From: Didymodactylos carnosus
Lineage: Eukaryota; Rotifera; Eurotatoria; Philodinida; Philodinidae
NCBI GenBank assembly: GCA_905250885.1
Contig: CAJNOQ010000007.1
Coordinates: 60,450 to 124,449 of the forward strand
DNA length: 64,000 bases
Direction of reading: 5' to 3'
Position 1 is the stretch's first letter. The number at the start of each line of letters is the position of its first letter. Below, in pieces: positions 1 to 12,950 of this stretch. The notes under the pieces were generated by a model. The model did not search any database and had not been told where the DNA came from. It saw nothing but the letters and a program-made list of their open reading frames with translations. The translations under genes were made by a program, and so were the position numbers.

Positions 1-607
1 CTCAGTAAATTAAAAAAGAGAAATAAACCATCCTCATCGAAAAAGATTACCGGACTCGGACTCGTCTAAGCCTGACCTCTTCTAAAAAACGGCATTTTTT
101 TGTCCGTTGTCTTGATTTTCGATCTTCGAAGGAGATCTTGGTATACGGATACTTTTTTTCAGTAAGTCTTAAAGTAAATAATCTTTCTAACACGTAGATT
201 TATACAAGAAGCTCTTCTCGTCAAAATAAGATGTTCTGAAACTCTGTGTCCTTGTGCTAAAGAGTTAAACATCTTTTCCCACAAGCTTCTGTTGTATCAA
301 ATAACGTTTTCTCTCAAAATCGCTGTTTTTATGATTTCTCGATATTTTCTGTTCAGAAAGATAATGGAAAGTTTGATTAGTAATTAAAGTGAAGCGGATA
401 CTTACTTACGGATACATCGTCAAAGAGAATTTTTGACCGATGATATCTGATACAAATGAATAGAACGAATAATTCACGTTCTATCTGTTGTAGACATAAG
501 TATTAAAACCCATTCAAACTCTCTAATATCTTTCTGAACGGAGAGGTTTTTCAGAAAATTTTGGATAATTGCATGATGAAATTCTGAGAATATCTCATAT
601 TTCTTAC
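1..607 (-). other. Dynein intron running off the window edge
   Basis: After the GT donor that follows the AAA1 P-loop exon, I find no sequence encoding the rest of the Walker A loop or the conserved residues that follow it. This stretch is therefore intron. Nothing else is recognisable in it. Confidence 0.6.
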
Positions 608-3600
608 CAGTTCCTGCTGGTCCCGCTGGTGCCCCGCCCATTGACATGTGAAGAGCTTGTGCTAACGTTATATAACATCGATCAGTCAATGGTGTAATGA
701 CCAAACGTTCGGTGCATCCCAAAAATTCATTTTGATATGTGAAATCAACATCTGTGATCGATATTTGAACTTTATCCAATTCTTCATTGAAATAAAATCT
801 TGTTTGTTTCAACCAGTCAAAATCAGATATTGAACGAATACTTCCCGCGACTAATTCATCAAATATATCTTTTTGATGTACATGAATGGTAATGAGTGTC
901 TCATATTTTGTGCGTTCAACTTTTGACAGATCTCTGGTTGTTTGATCAATGAGTAAATCCAAAAGATCACCAAATAATTTTGATGTTTGTCTCATTAGAT
1001 TTTTATCCGATTTGGCGTTTTTCAAGGCATTAGTAGCATCACGAGTCCAAATCAATTGTATACCTGAAAAAGAATTTTATTCGTCAAAGAAATCATACAG
1101 ATAAACTAATAAATGTACAACTTACCTAGCAGGCCAACTTGTGCTGGATATGTATTCAAAAATTCGATCAGATTAAATGAACCCGAATCCGATAGGGCAT
1201 TGTAAGCTTGTCGAATGACACCATGTAACGATTTTTGAGATTCTTTTAATAGCGACATAAGCCATACTTCAACATTGCCCTCAGCTTTTACCGGTTTTTC
1301 TAACTAAAATAATTTAATAATAACTCATTTATCTTTACAACTGTTCATAGCTATTTACTTACTTCAATTGTTTCTCCTTCTGATGATTCAATTGACAATA
1401 TTTTATCATATTCTTTATCGTGAAATCGTACTGTCTTTATATTATCGAAAACAGACAATAAATGAGCTTTAATTGTATGTGGATCACTTGCTTGCCCAAG
1501 AATTTCGAGTAATGCTGGATCTGATACAAAGAAAAATCTTGGAAATAATAAACGTTTTCGTTCTAAATAACCGGTCAATGATTTTTGACATAATTCTAAT
1601 TGTTCAAGAAGATGAGGTAATAGTTGTTTAAGTGCTTCATCTGCTGTACAACATTGAACGACAGCCGGTTGTTCATGAGCTTTTGACATAATTTTTAGCC
1701 ATGATTTATCGATGGATGAAAAACGTTTAGCTTCTTGAGGTAACTGTTTAGCAATATCACCACCAACAAAAACAGCTTCTAAATAAACCCATAAATTTTG
1801 TACACGCATCCAATTTTCAATAATTTCATTGGTATCTGTCAAATCTTTAACCCATCTTTGAATATGTTTACGAAAAGGAACGTTATATCTGAAAAAAATA
1901 CAAAAATCAATTAGAGAAATAATGAAAAATACATCTTCAAATACTCAAGGCCGTAAATTGCGGATGGGGGGAGGGAGACGGGGGTGTACACTCCCTCAAA
2001 AAGAAAAATTTGTCTTATCCTAATTAAAATTTTTTTTCTTACACCTCCCCCAACGTTGACTTCCTGTTTACGGCCCTGCAAATACTTACCGGTTACTCAT
2101 TAGCGATCCTAATAACATGAGCGAATCTTCTAATAATCCAATTACTTCTAGTATTCTATCACCTTTCAATAGTAATTCTCCTCTTGTTTTAAATTGTGCA
2201 AAATTAAATTCTTGTGATTTCCAATCACTTTCAACTTGTTTTAATTTTGCTTCAATATCTCGTTCTTTAACTGCAGCAATACAAATATCTTCAATATCTT
2301 CTTTAAACTGAAGCAATGGTAAATCCATAACATGTCGTAGACGAAAATCATCGGCTTCGACATCTAAATGGTGTACTCCTGTTACATCAGCAATGCGTTG
2401 CCAATGACGATGTTGCATCGCTTTATTTGACATCATTTCTAATAATGGACAACCTAGAAGTCACAATATTTTCCAGTAGACAATAAACATCTTAGACATC
2501 AAAATAATGTACAACTTACATTCGCTAAACTCGTCAATGGTTTTTTTGAGTGCATGAAATGCTGGAAAGTCTCTCAGTCCTTTTGGTAATCTTTGACAAG
2601 ATGTTTGAAAATCGAATAATTCTTGATTAATTTTATCAATATCCACGTCTGTCCACGGTATATCATAGTAACTGGCTACTGTATCCAACACTTTATTGTA
2701 CAATGTATATAATCGTTGTAAAAGTGCTAAATCTTTCTTAATTTTTTCTAATTGTGGATATTCATTTACTCTTAAACCAAATAATTCTTCACCGCCATGA
2801 TATGTTTCATAACGTTTGTACAAATTTTCTACTCGACTTTGAAAGAGAATTTGTCGATCGGATGATTCACGTGGTGTGATACCACTAATCGTTGGCCCAC
2901 TCTTTTCATATTCCGCATAAAATTTGTTACAGTCTTTAACAAATTTGACAACATTTTCTAAAAGTTCTTTTTTAAATTGTGGTTGAAGTTTTAATAGATT
3001 TGTAGTCATCTGTGAACAAAGTTGTTGTAGTTTTTGCCATGAATAGCGTAAATTATCACATCGTTCAGTTTCTTCTCTTGCTACATTGAGTTCATGTGCT
3101 TGTAACATTGCATACGATTCTTCAATAGGTCCAACTGACATATCAATTCGAATTTCATTTTCTCGTAATTCTTTAACAGTTAACATAATTAATCGAATAT
3201 CTTCGAGATCTTTAACTGGTCGTTGTAAACGTTTTTCCATATCTTCGATAAACTGGATGACATCATTCATTTCTTTACGATATTTGAAATTACACGCCTG
3301 ACCATAACGAATTATCCAATCACGAGTCTCAGTTATCAAACCAAATTTTAAATGTACTAAAACAGCAGACATGATGATATGTGCAAAGAATGTAATATTA
3401 TGTACCTGTAAATATGGCCAATGGACCAACTGATATACATTCTGCTAGTGAATTAATTTCTGATGATAATTGTTCATAATCTTTAATTTTTGTTTCAAAT
3501 TCACCCACATGAGGTTGACGAGATAAAAAATCTTTTAATTCTTCATCACGATCTTTTTGCCATAAAGCACTATAATGTGTGAATGGTTCAAGTGCCACAG

Positions 3601-6600
3601 TGATATCCTACAGTATAAATACTTTTCTAATAAATTGTTTCTTAGACTTTGTTTCTTATTTACATACTTTTTTCGTTGCATTAACACATGTTGCTAGCAA
3701 TGCTACTAATTTTGCTATCTCTTTGTTTTCTGACACATTTTTGTAATAGCTGTTAGCTGGTGCAACTGCAAGCTGTCGATCTTGTGGATCATTTAATCGT
3801 ACTTTGCTTCCTAGTTCACCATGTTGTCCTCCTTGATTTTGTGTTGCCAATGAATTAGATCCTGGTCCGTCTTTGAATACACCTAATACACTCTGTCTTC
3901 CTCCTCCGAAAGCTAAATCATCATCCTCGAGCACATCTGCATTTGTTAAACTCATCTGACGAGCCATTGTACGTGGTTCTATTTCAACAAAACCATTTTG
4001 TGTTTCATCAAATGTTTCTAATCGGTTACGTTTTGACTAGAAAAGAAAACTGAGATAGTTTCATCATAGAAATATTAGATATAGGCAAAAAGCTAATATC
4101 GTACAACAAACAAAGAATCATGCAATAACAACGAATAATGCTTAAACGACGGTAAAATTTTTATGCTAGGGATATGGTTTTTTAATACAGTAGAGGAAGA
4201 AATTGCACTTCTGGTTGGATTTTTTTAAGAAAAGCAACTAACACAAACGATTTCCTACTACAATACTATCTTTGTAATTCGATTAATAATTTAATTTAAT
4301 TTAAATTTTACAAGATAATAAATTTAATTAAAGTTATTATCTTGTAAATTTTACAAAAAATACACATTACATACACATAACTCTCGTTTTGTGGAAGAAC
4401 TGATACATGCTCATATGACACGCTTCTTTCGAGAGTAGAATGGTAACAACAAAAGCTGAGAGTTAATTCACACTTTCAGAAGAATTTCATACATTTATTA
4501 GATACATTAGAAGATTATCTATCTTATGTGTTTAGTTTTACAAAACTCATTTTGTTACAAAGCGTCAATATTGATCAACACTTTCAGAATATGAGTAGAA
4601 AGATATAGTGGCTAAAAATAATGCACTATATTTCTATACTATATTTCTAATTACTTACTTGATATTACAAACAACACTTAACTTTCTCATTTCAAGATTA
4701 AACTAGTCACAATACCTGAGTTTGAGTTGGATCACTTTCACATTTTTATTAGGTCCTATGTCACAAAGACTTTCTAAAGTATCTTACTTTGGAATACTGC
4801 TTAGCAGTATAAAAATACTGTCTACTTACTTTAGTTCTGTCTTTACTCCATTGTGATATATTTTTTGCTACAGATAATATTGTTTGTACAGCTTTGTTTA
4901 GATATAATTGTACTTCATCTGTGGGTGGTTGGACAACAATATTTGGAATCGCTAATTCAGCGAAAACTTTAAATACAGGTGCTTCATGATTATTACGACC
5001 TAGAAGTACTGTAATGTTTGAAAAACTGACATAAAAGACGAGACATCAAGAGAATGAGTTGAATATAATGAAATAATATTCAAGTGGAGTTTCGAAAATG
5101 AAAGTCAGATCAGGATCCGGATTCGAAAATAGTTTTCTTTGCCGGTCAAGGTCTGGAATGAAACAAAATACAGAGGCAATGTGGAGTCACTAGAAAACTA
5201 TTAGTTAAACTGATATGTACGATATGTAGTATTGGGATCCAAAAGCGAAACCGAGTCTTGAAGATGTAATCTACGCGCGTAGACGGATTCGGACGAAAAA
5301 AAACTATATTCACACGACTGTGTTTTCAATTAACCGGCATGAACATCTTGACTATGTTCAGTTAAACTTTCGTACAACGTTTGCAGACAGAAAATCTTGA
5401 GATCGAAATGAATGAAAAAGATCACTAGTTAGATGATTTTTTTATATACCATAGGTTAGTGTTGATGTAATTCTTTTTCTCAGTTTTTCTAATGTTAATT
5501 TAATTACTTTCACAATTGCATCTAAATTTTTATGGCTAAAATAATTGATTAATTCTTTAATAGCTGTTTGTAATTGTTCACTAGATTCATATTTCCGTCT
5601 ACCACCACTTTTAATTTCACTTTGTTGAATTCCTGATTTTAATCGTCCATTCAGTTTTGCTGAAGGCTCACGTTTATAACTATTTGTCGTGCTAGCCGTA
5701 TTCAGAAGACTAGTCTTACTTTTCCCCGTATGTGCACGACTATTAACAATTGATATATCATCTGAATTAGAAATAACACTTGAATAATCGTCGTAATCAG
5801 TGAAATAGTATGTCAACTTACCATCTGTTGTTTCTTCGTCATCATTGCCTCCATTTGTATATCCTCCTAGTTCCTCATCAGTACCGGTACTACATAATAA
5901 ATCAATTACTTCCAAAACAGCTTCTTCAACATTACGAGAGCTCGTTTGCATCAACTGAGCACAACGACCACATAATTCCTTAAAAAAATAGACTTAATAG
6001 AACAACAAAATATACATGATTGAATTATTTTACTTGTGTATTTTTCAAAAATTGTTCTGGTAATATCGGTTCATCTTCGGGTAATTCACAAAGTGACATA
6101 GATGCAATTTTATCAAGTACAGCATCAATTCGATAAGTTACTAAATCATTTGATCGTTCTAACAGTAAATCAAATTCTGATAATGCATCATCAAACTAAA
6201 ATTATTTATAATTCTTATTCGACATATATAATAAGTAAAAGATCAATCTACGCACCGTTTTGACATAATCGTCTATGGTTAACGATGCCCAAGTCAATGT
6301 TGTTAGACCTGGTTTTATAATATCGTTTAATTTACGAAGTTTTGGTAGTAATAGAGGTTCAAATACTGGCTTTATCTTTTCTCGTAGTGTTTTGTTCTTC
6401 TCTAATAATCTTGTTAAATCTTGATAATGCTTTTTTAATATTTCTTCACGTTGTGCTAGAACAGCAGCCTCTTTCGGTATCTCTAATCCTAATCGTGCTA
6501 AACATTGTGTTTCTCGAATTAATTCTAAAATATTTGGATCAAAATTGATCATATAATCGGGTGATTTTCCCGATGAGGATAATGTTGATGATGTAATGAG

Positions 6601-9600
6601 TGACTGTGTAGTCGATGTAAATGAGATAGCTGAACCACTGCTGAAATCATTATCATGTCGAACAAGAACGAGTAAAGAAGAATTAATACCAGTTGATATA
6701 ACGCTGACTTGTCTTAACCATCCACGATGATATAACATTTCATAGGAGAGTAATACTTTTGATAATTGATTATAATTTTTGATAATTTTTTTAGCATCTG
6801 GATATTGAAGAATAGTTTTGTTAGCCACAAAAATATTCATTGGTTTTTGAACACGAAGATACAGTTGACGAGCCCATATAATACGACCTTAAAAGACACA
6901 CAAACATTCATCAATCGATATACAACAAATATTCTTCTTACCAGCTATCGGCGGTAAATCTCGTGATATCAATGGTTCTTTACTACTTTTCTGATATATT
7001 TTTGCTACAGTATCCAAATCTTTTGAATAATAATTAAGAATTTTCGAATATTTTTCATTCAAACCGATATTTGGTAATTGTAATTTTTCAAAACGTTTTA
7101 ACGCAGTTAATGAACGTTCTGTATTTCTAATGGCATTAAAAATTTTATCTAAAAAATAATGTCTAAAGAGTGTGAGAATGTGAAATTGTCTAAATGAAAA
7201 ATATTTTCTTACCTAGAAATTCATTAATTCCATTATGTAAATCTTGTATTGATCGTTTAAATTCATCATAGTCCAAATCAAAATCTTGTTTTCGTTGGTC
7301 CAAATAATCATAGTCTTTTTTTTTCATACTTAGAACAATAATATTGAATTTTGAATAAAATGCACTACTTCCTACCAAAGAAATAGTCTTATAAAATTTA
7401 AATAAACAAATTAATTATTTCATTTTACCTTCAATTTTTGAATCTTGTAAATGTTGATACATATTTATTGTTGAAAACATATCAATTATTTTTTCACATC
7501 GTCGTTGAAATGAATCAAATTTTCCAAATATATACATTTCACTAAAATCAAATGGACGATCATTTGGTGTTTGAGCTAATTTTGTTTTTGTTAATTGAAA
7601 ATTTCGTTGATATTCATCATTAAGTTTAATACAATCACGTAATTTTGAGATAAGAACAGATTGATCTTGTGACCAAATTGTTTCCGTATAATTATTGGTC
7701 ACATAATTTTTACACGTAGTTATCATCTGATTTGTTATCTAAATAAAATAATATTTATTTTAATAATATAGATAATTTCTTACTTTTAATTAGATAAAAA
7801 GAAAATCATACTTTGACAAATAATGATGTCATTCTCTCCGATGTATTATAATATCTTGATATAGAATGTATCATTCTCACAGCATTAATAAGTCCTGGTA
7901 TTGAATCTAACATTCCCACAGGATCTGAATTGTACAATGGTTCACAAAATTTTTCCAATGTATATAAATATCGAACATTATCTTTTGCTTCATTAGCAGC
8001 ATCTGTTATTTTACCATCTAATAATTTCCATTGTTGTATGAGTTTTGATTTTGCTGTTTGTAAAATTGTAAGCACAGCCTTGACATCTGTTCCTTTAATT
8101 TGATCGAGTAAAAAATTAAATTTTGTCATACGTTTTTTCCAATATTCTAATTCTGCTCGTGGACCAATATTATCTGCTTCACGACGAATTTGTTCACTTT
8201 CAGCTAATACCTAGAAAAAAAAAAGAAAAAAAAAGAAGAGTTGATATATTTACACAAACATAGAATAATTATCTGTTTACTTGTTGCATTTGTTTGATCC
8301 ATATTTTCATTGTATCTTCAATCGACTGTAATGCTTCATTATTTGAGGCTACTGACACATAATCAGCTGCGTTTTGTAATTGACTAATATCAATTTTATC
8401 ACATGGTTTTAATAAAACACGTTCATTTATACTTTCTTGGGCACCTAAAAAATGTATAGCATTCTCTTCATCTAAGATATCTAATCGTTACACAAATTGC
8501 TTACTATAGAGATTTGAGACAAAATTGGATAGTTTGGATAAAAAATCTACTTTAACTAATTGATTTTCATTGCCTAATTTACCCCATGTGGTATCACTAA
8601 CTTGTAAATAAGGTAAATATATTTCACTTATTGTACGACCCAATGCTTGTAACAAAGGTTGATCTGCATTGCATTCGAATGTGTAAAAAAATACTTCCTA
8701 AAACGAGAAATGAATTAAATATTTGACTATAGTTGATTCTATATCCTTATGTTTGTGAGTAAATCATAACATTTTTCATTATAAATTGAATCTCACTTTT
8801 ATATATCATGACCCACTCATTTGAATTTTTTAACAATAACGTATTAAGTGAACGTTTCGTCGCTCTCATGGTTCTGCTGGAAGAACTGAATGTCCCCTCA
8901 GATATTTCACGTATGTAAAAGCTCAGAATCAAAATGCATGCCGTTCACTTGCAAAAAGACTAAGTCTCATCGTGTGACAGCTTATCAGAGAGAAACGATT
9001 TTAAAACAACAAAACAAATGGAACAGATAAAATTGGTTGCTTGTGTTCTCTGTTTCTTAGACACGCAAATTTAGTTTGAATGCACCATTCTAATAGTGAA
9101 ACGGATCCAAGGCTAGACTCAAATCTATAGGAACAATGTCTATTGACATTGTTCCTATAGATTTGACTACAAAGACAACTATTAACATTGTCGCCCTATA
9201 GGGCCGCAAATATCGGGAGGGTGCGCATCCTCCGAATAAATGAAAATGTTGTTGTTATTTTATCAATTATTCCTCGCACAAAATTTTTTTTATCAATTTT
9301 ACACTATCTCAGAGAGAAAGTTTGTTTTTGTTGTTGGCGCCAGAAATTTAAAGTTTGAATAAGATTTTTTTCCGTTTATTTATACATTGTTGGATAGAGA
9401 TCGTCGAGCTGAGTAAGAACACTGGTTTTGTTTCGTCACTAAGAAAATTCATTTTTTTCTAAATCACAGGTGAAAAAGTCAGAATTCTGCTCGGACTTCT
9501 CAATTCTTTCCATCAGAGCTCACCTTTTATGCAATAGAAATATCATATTCGGAGCCCGTGTTACAAACTGAGTCGAATGATATCTATTTCGAAATTTTTC

Positions 9601-12600
9601 GTTGATATTCGTTTTTGTTAAAAATTTCAGTAATTTAAATTTAATTAACTTTAATTTTTTTAACCCATTGCCCGCTGACGACATCATTGAATAGAACAAA
9701 TTGGGCTACTGATATATCAGTGGACAGCGTGCAATGTGTTAACTTGAAAATTCAAAAAAATTAAGGTGATGAAAGCATAAAACAAGTAGATCATTCGACT
9801 TAGCTTTGTTGACTCCGAATACGATATTTCTATTGCATAAAAAATGAGCTCTGATGGAAAGAATTGAGAAGTCCGGGCAGAATTCTGACTTTTTCACCTT
9901 TGATTTAGAAAAAATGAATTTTCTTAGTGACGAAACAAAAAACCAGTTTTCTTACTCAGCTCGACGATCTCTATCCAACAATGTATAAATAAACGGAAAA
10001 AAATCTTATTCAAACTTTAAGTTTCTGGCACCTTATGTATGCATAAATTTTATTCATCCAAACGTGTTACCATAATAAAAAATTCGGAAAATTACCAGAA
10101 TATAATTTCACAAGATTTTCACTCGAAATTTCCAGCATCTTGTTGAAACGTTTACAAAGTAAATCTGAAACATGTAATAATCTTGTTATATAATGTCTGG
10201 AGATGAACAGTTATGAATTCAGTTCTGACATTTATGATTATACATTCAAGTGTACGCTTTCTAATGTTATTAAAAAAAACTTCTAAACATCTTCATAGTA
10301 AAGAACGAAATGTTAAAAATATGTCGTTTTTCGCTTTGTTTTAGTCATCTTCACTGCTGAATAAAGTCTACTACTATAGATTGTCACCTCAAAGACGCAT
10401 CGGTTATCTTAGTTTTTGCTCGTTTTTACTAGTACAGTTAAATTGTCATGAAATAGTTGAAAGTAATAATTCAGTTTTCTACAGCAGTAGATTTTATTGT
10501 CTGTCTCTATTCGCAAATAAATAAAAAGGAAAACTGATATAATAAATGATGCACTTTTTTGTCGTTTTAAGGTGCTAGAAACTTAAAGTTCGAGTGAGAT
10601 TTTTTTCCGTTTATTTATACATGGTTGGATAGAGATCGTCGAGCCGAGTAAGAAAACTGATTTTCAATTTTTTAAAAATTCTTTTAAGGAAAGAAAAAAT
10701 TTGACCGATCTAAAATTTCGAAAAACCGTTTGATTTCAAAAAAATTCATATTCATTTCTTTCTCGTTCTTCTAACTTTTTAAAAATATTTTTTTCAGATT
10801 TAGCATTAAAAACTAAGTATACGAATGATGCTTGATCGAGGTTGAAGTCAAATGTCTATCCAGCATGGATGTTTTGAACTCTCCGTGTAAAGAGTTCATA
10901 AACGGATTTGCAAATCTATCTAGGTTTTTTGTGAAGAGATATATTATCTCTAACTCCACGAAACACGACATATTTTTAACATATCGTTCTTGACTGTGAA
11001 GATGTTTGGAAACTTTTTTAATAACATATTGAAAAGCGTACACTTGAATGTATATACTAATTCTCAACTTTATTTATTAACATCGATAGAGACAATAAAA
11101 CTCTTAAAACAATGTCAATAATAATTTTCATTTTACAATTTTTGAAGTACTATAAACGAGAATGTTATTCAGCTATTCGTTCTGATAAACTATCACTACG
11201 GTTACACTACGCAAATAATCACGATTATAAGAAGATTATCTTTAATCGTGAAAACTAGTAGTGTAACCGCTACTTTACTCACGATTATTTTAAAAATCAT
11301 GAGTAAAAATAATCATGTTTGGAAGATGATTATCTTTAATCGCGATTAAATTTAATCGTGAGTAACTTTAACCGCGTTTAAAAGGACCGGCGTTTGCATT
11401 TTGCTCAACTGCAATAGCTAATCAGCTGAACGTTGTTTTGCCTACTGAAGAATTTTTCTGGCATTACTATACTCTTTTACAAATTAATAAATAATTAAGT
11501 AATAATAATTTTATAACAATAATATTTTTAAGAAAAAATTTTCTATTAAAAATGACTAAGCAGAGTTAAGAGAATAAAACGAAGGTGAAAAGATCGTGGT
11601 GGTCTGAGGAAGAAACAAACTTGCTGCTAAATTTGTTAAAAGATGAAAAGATATCGAATGAAATGGCTAGTCATCGGAATCATGACGCCTGGAAAAAATC
11701 ACAAGAAGATTTATTAGCAGCAGGTGTTAACAAATCTATTGATCAGATTAAAAAGTATTATTGTATTCATTTTAACTTTTGCCAACACAAAACTGATTCT
11801 CTTCTGCGCACTGAGTATTTATAGTTATGACGATTAAATCGTGATTAGTGCGGTTACACACAATTCTGTTCATCGTGATTAAATATCGTTGATCGTGATC
11901 CAAAAAAATTGCGGTTACACTAGAAAATGTTTAATCGCAATTATCTTTTAATCACGATTAAAGATCATCGTGATTCTGGGTAGTGTAACCGTAGTGTATG
12001 TCAAAAAAATGGTGCACTTGAAAATTGGATGTTCATTGGAACATCTAGGATTAAAAATCTAGAGAATTCAACAAAAGCCAGACTTTTTTCACCGTAGTAG
12101 ATGGAAATTCTCATGTACATTTTTCCTCTCTTGATTTTATCGATACAGAATATCCTAAGAGTTGATACTTCGAATCTATAGAAACGATGATAAATACGTA
12201 CAGTATGGATATTTGCTATTGTAATTGGTGTTTTTTTGGAATTTCTTATGAAACATAGGCAAACACCTCTTAAACTGTGTTCAGCTAAGTCGGCTATGAT
12301 CACTTTTGGTTTTGTATGCCTTGACAATTTCACAGAACGAGGTAAAAATGGTGAGAGTGATGGACGATAAGAATCATCTAAACGAAACAGAAAAGTAAAA
12401 AATAGAAAAATAGAAAAATTAGTTTTCTTTACTTGTATTAGAATGATCCGATTGATAAAAAAATACCAAATATTGATTTCCGCCATCTATAAAAAACAGG
12501 TCCATAAGACTGAACTAGAAATTTAAAAAAACTTTGTTAAAAAGAAACATTTGAGTTGATGTTTACTTACATTGGGACTATCGAGTATACTGTCTTCCAC

Positions 12601-12950
12601 CTCATGTCGTTCAATTCCTAATCGCGTGGCTAATATATCAAATAAATGATGATGGCGTTCATCTAAGTGGGATCGCTTTCCTTCACGTTCTTCACGAGCA
12701 CGAGCCTAAAAATGGAGAAAATCTAATCCGTCAGATACATTAGACTATAAGAAAAAACAACTTTAGAAAAGAAAATCACATCTATTATCGAATCAATTTT
12801 TCAGTCTAAACTCTTTAAATCTAAATAAATCTAGTATATTTTGCTTTGTTTCTGTTTTAGATGTTAATATAGCACTATAAGGGTGCTCTTTCTTAGGTCA
12901 CATACCGCATATTCAGTCACGGAAACAGTTGGTTGTGGTCTTGAAATCAT
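608..12950 (-). CDS. DNAH5/8: Axonemal outer-arm dynein heavy chain, N-terminal half (partial, 21 exons)
   Basis: Ciliary motor subunit; this part builds the tail, linker and start of AAA1. Exons, 5' to 3' on the minus strand: 12950-12906, 12705-12567, 12486-12433, 12377-12202, 8697-8505, 8444-8281, 8210-7812, 7738-7429, 7371-7213, 7148-6942, 6887-6256, 6195-6034, 5978-5450, 4999-4830, 4036-3668, 3607-3406, 3356-2520, 2453-2090, 1888-1363, 1303-1126, 1063-608. All phases agree, giving about 2,090 codons without a stop. Diagnostic segments are [10 protein letters not shown] (tail), [40 protein letters not shown] and CFQ-free linker text ending [20 protein letters not shown], then [18 protein letters not shown] and [11 protein letters not shown], the AAA1 Walker A. 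A phase-1 intron splits the P-loop glycine, and the motor continues outside the window. Most introns are 49-73 nt; intron 4 is 3.5 kb. The start ATG at 12950 is the first in an exon that joins in frame; an upstream coding exon is possible. Family assignment is by recognised DNAH5/DNAH8 similarity. Confidence 0.94.
1949..2075. repeat. Small terminal-inverted-repeat element in a dynein intron
   Basis: The intron 1889-2089 is about three times longer than its neighbours. It contains GGCCGTAAA at 1949-1957 and its reverse complement at 2067-2075, each followed inward by a G-rich or C-rich run. A related start (GGGCCGCAAAT, then a GGGAGGGTG run) appears near 9199. It is probably a short MITE; no target-site duplication was established. 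Confidence 0.4.
4303..4352. repeat. AT-rich hairpin in dynein intron
   Basis: Perfect 18-nt inverted arms (4303-4320 and 4335-4352) with a 14-nt loop, inside the 793-bp intron 4037-4829. The rest of that intron and of the 450-bp intron 5000-5449 shows no recognisable feature. Confidence 0.5.
9121..9164. repeat. Perfect short hairpin in dynein intron 4
   Basis: The arms AAATCTATAGGAACAATGT and its exact complement ACATTGTTCCTATAGATTT flank a 6-nt loop. It lies in the 3.5-kb intron 8698-12201 of the dynein gene. No flanking duplication was identified. Confidence 0.6.
9336..10032. mobile_element. Large palindromic (foldback) element in dynein intron 4
   Basis: The outer ends GGCGCCAGAAA (9336) and its near complement TTTCTGGCACC (ending 10032) begin long inverted arms of about 250 bp each (roughly 9336-9590 and 9778-10032). 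The arms share long blocks such as the one around the string GATAGAGATCGTCGAGC. No protein is encoded. A third, partial copy of the outer end lies at about 10571-10655 in the same orientation as the left arm. Superfamily unknown. Confidence 0.75.
9664..9738. mobile_element. piggyBac-like mini-element at the centre of the palindrome
   Basis: A 75-bp stretch lies between two TTAA tetranucleotides (9660-9663 and 9739-9742). Its termini are CCCATTGCCCGCTG and, read from the other end, CACATTGCACGCTG, which match at 12 of 14 positions. TTAA targets and CCC-type termini are typical of piggyBac-derived MITEs. It sits at the symmetry centre of the larger foldback, so it could instead be that element's core; the assignment is inference. 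Confidence 0.45.
10241..11052. repeat. Inverted repeat pair in dynein intron 4
   Basis: The segment 10241-10326 recurs in reverse complement at 10970-11052, with indels and substitutions; shared blocks include TACATTCAAGTGTACGC and TGTTAAAAATATGTCG. The interior holds a fragment of the neighbouring foldback family (about 10571-10655) and no ORF that resembles a protein. It is probably the terminal repeats of a decayed element. Confidence 0.5.
11194..11996 (+). mobile_element. PIF/Harbinger-like DNA element in dynein intron 4
   Basis: An 803-bp element with matching termini: CACTACGGTTACACTAC at the left end (11194) and its exact complement ending at 11996. It is flanked by the trinucleotide TAT on both sides (11191-11193, 11997-11999). 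Subterminal repeats of AATCACGATT and GTTACACTA occur on both arms. The interior encodes a Myb/SANT-like protein, the accessory protein type of PIF/Harbinger elements, and no transposase is present. A 3-bp target duplication also fits that superfamily, although TAT is not its usual TWA target. Non-autonomous. Confidence 0.7.
11585..11824 (+). CDS. Myb/SANT-like DNA-binding protein of the Harbinger-like element
   Basis: This 79-codon reading frame begins [20 protein letters not shown]. It has the spaced tryptophans and acidic first helix of Myb/SANT-type trihelix domains, and a later segment ([19 protein letters not shown], then DQIKKYY) fits helices 2 and 3. The frame starts at a non-ATG codon in this reading, so the true start or a spliced first exon is unclear. 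In PIF/Harbinger elements a protein of this type partners the transposase in binding element ends; here no transposase is present. The frame ends after a short basic tail, so it is a truncated or minimal version. It lies antisense to the host dynein gene. Confidence 0.6.
   Translation: MKRSWWSEEETNLLLNLLKDEKISNEMASHRNHDAWKKSQEDLLAAGVNKSIDQIKKYYCIHFNFCQHKTDSLLRTEYL

Noticed and set aside
8481-8504. In-frame TAA (8488-8490) and a possible 24-nt GT..AG mini-intron in a dynein exon
   Set aside because: A normal 60-nt intron (8445-8504, GTAAGC..TTTTTTAG) removes the stop and joins directly to [10 protein letters not shown], the sequence expected from other dynein heavy chains.
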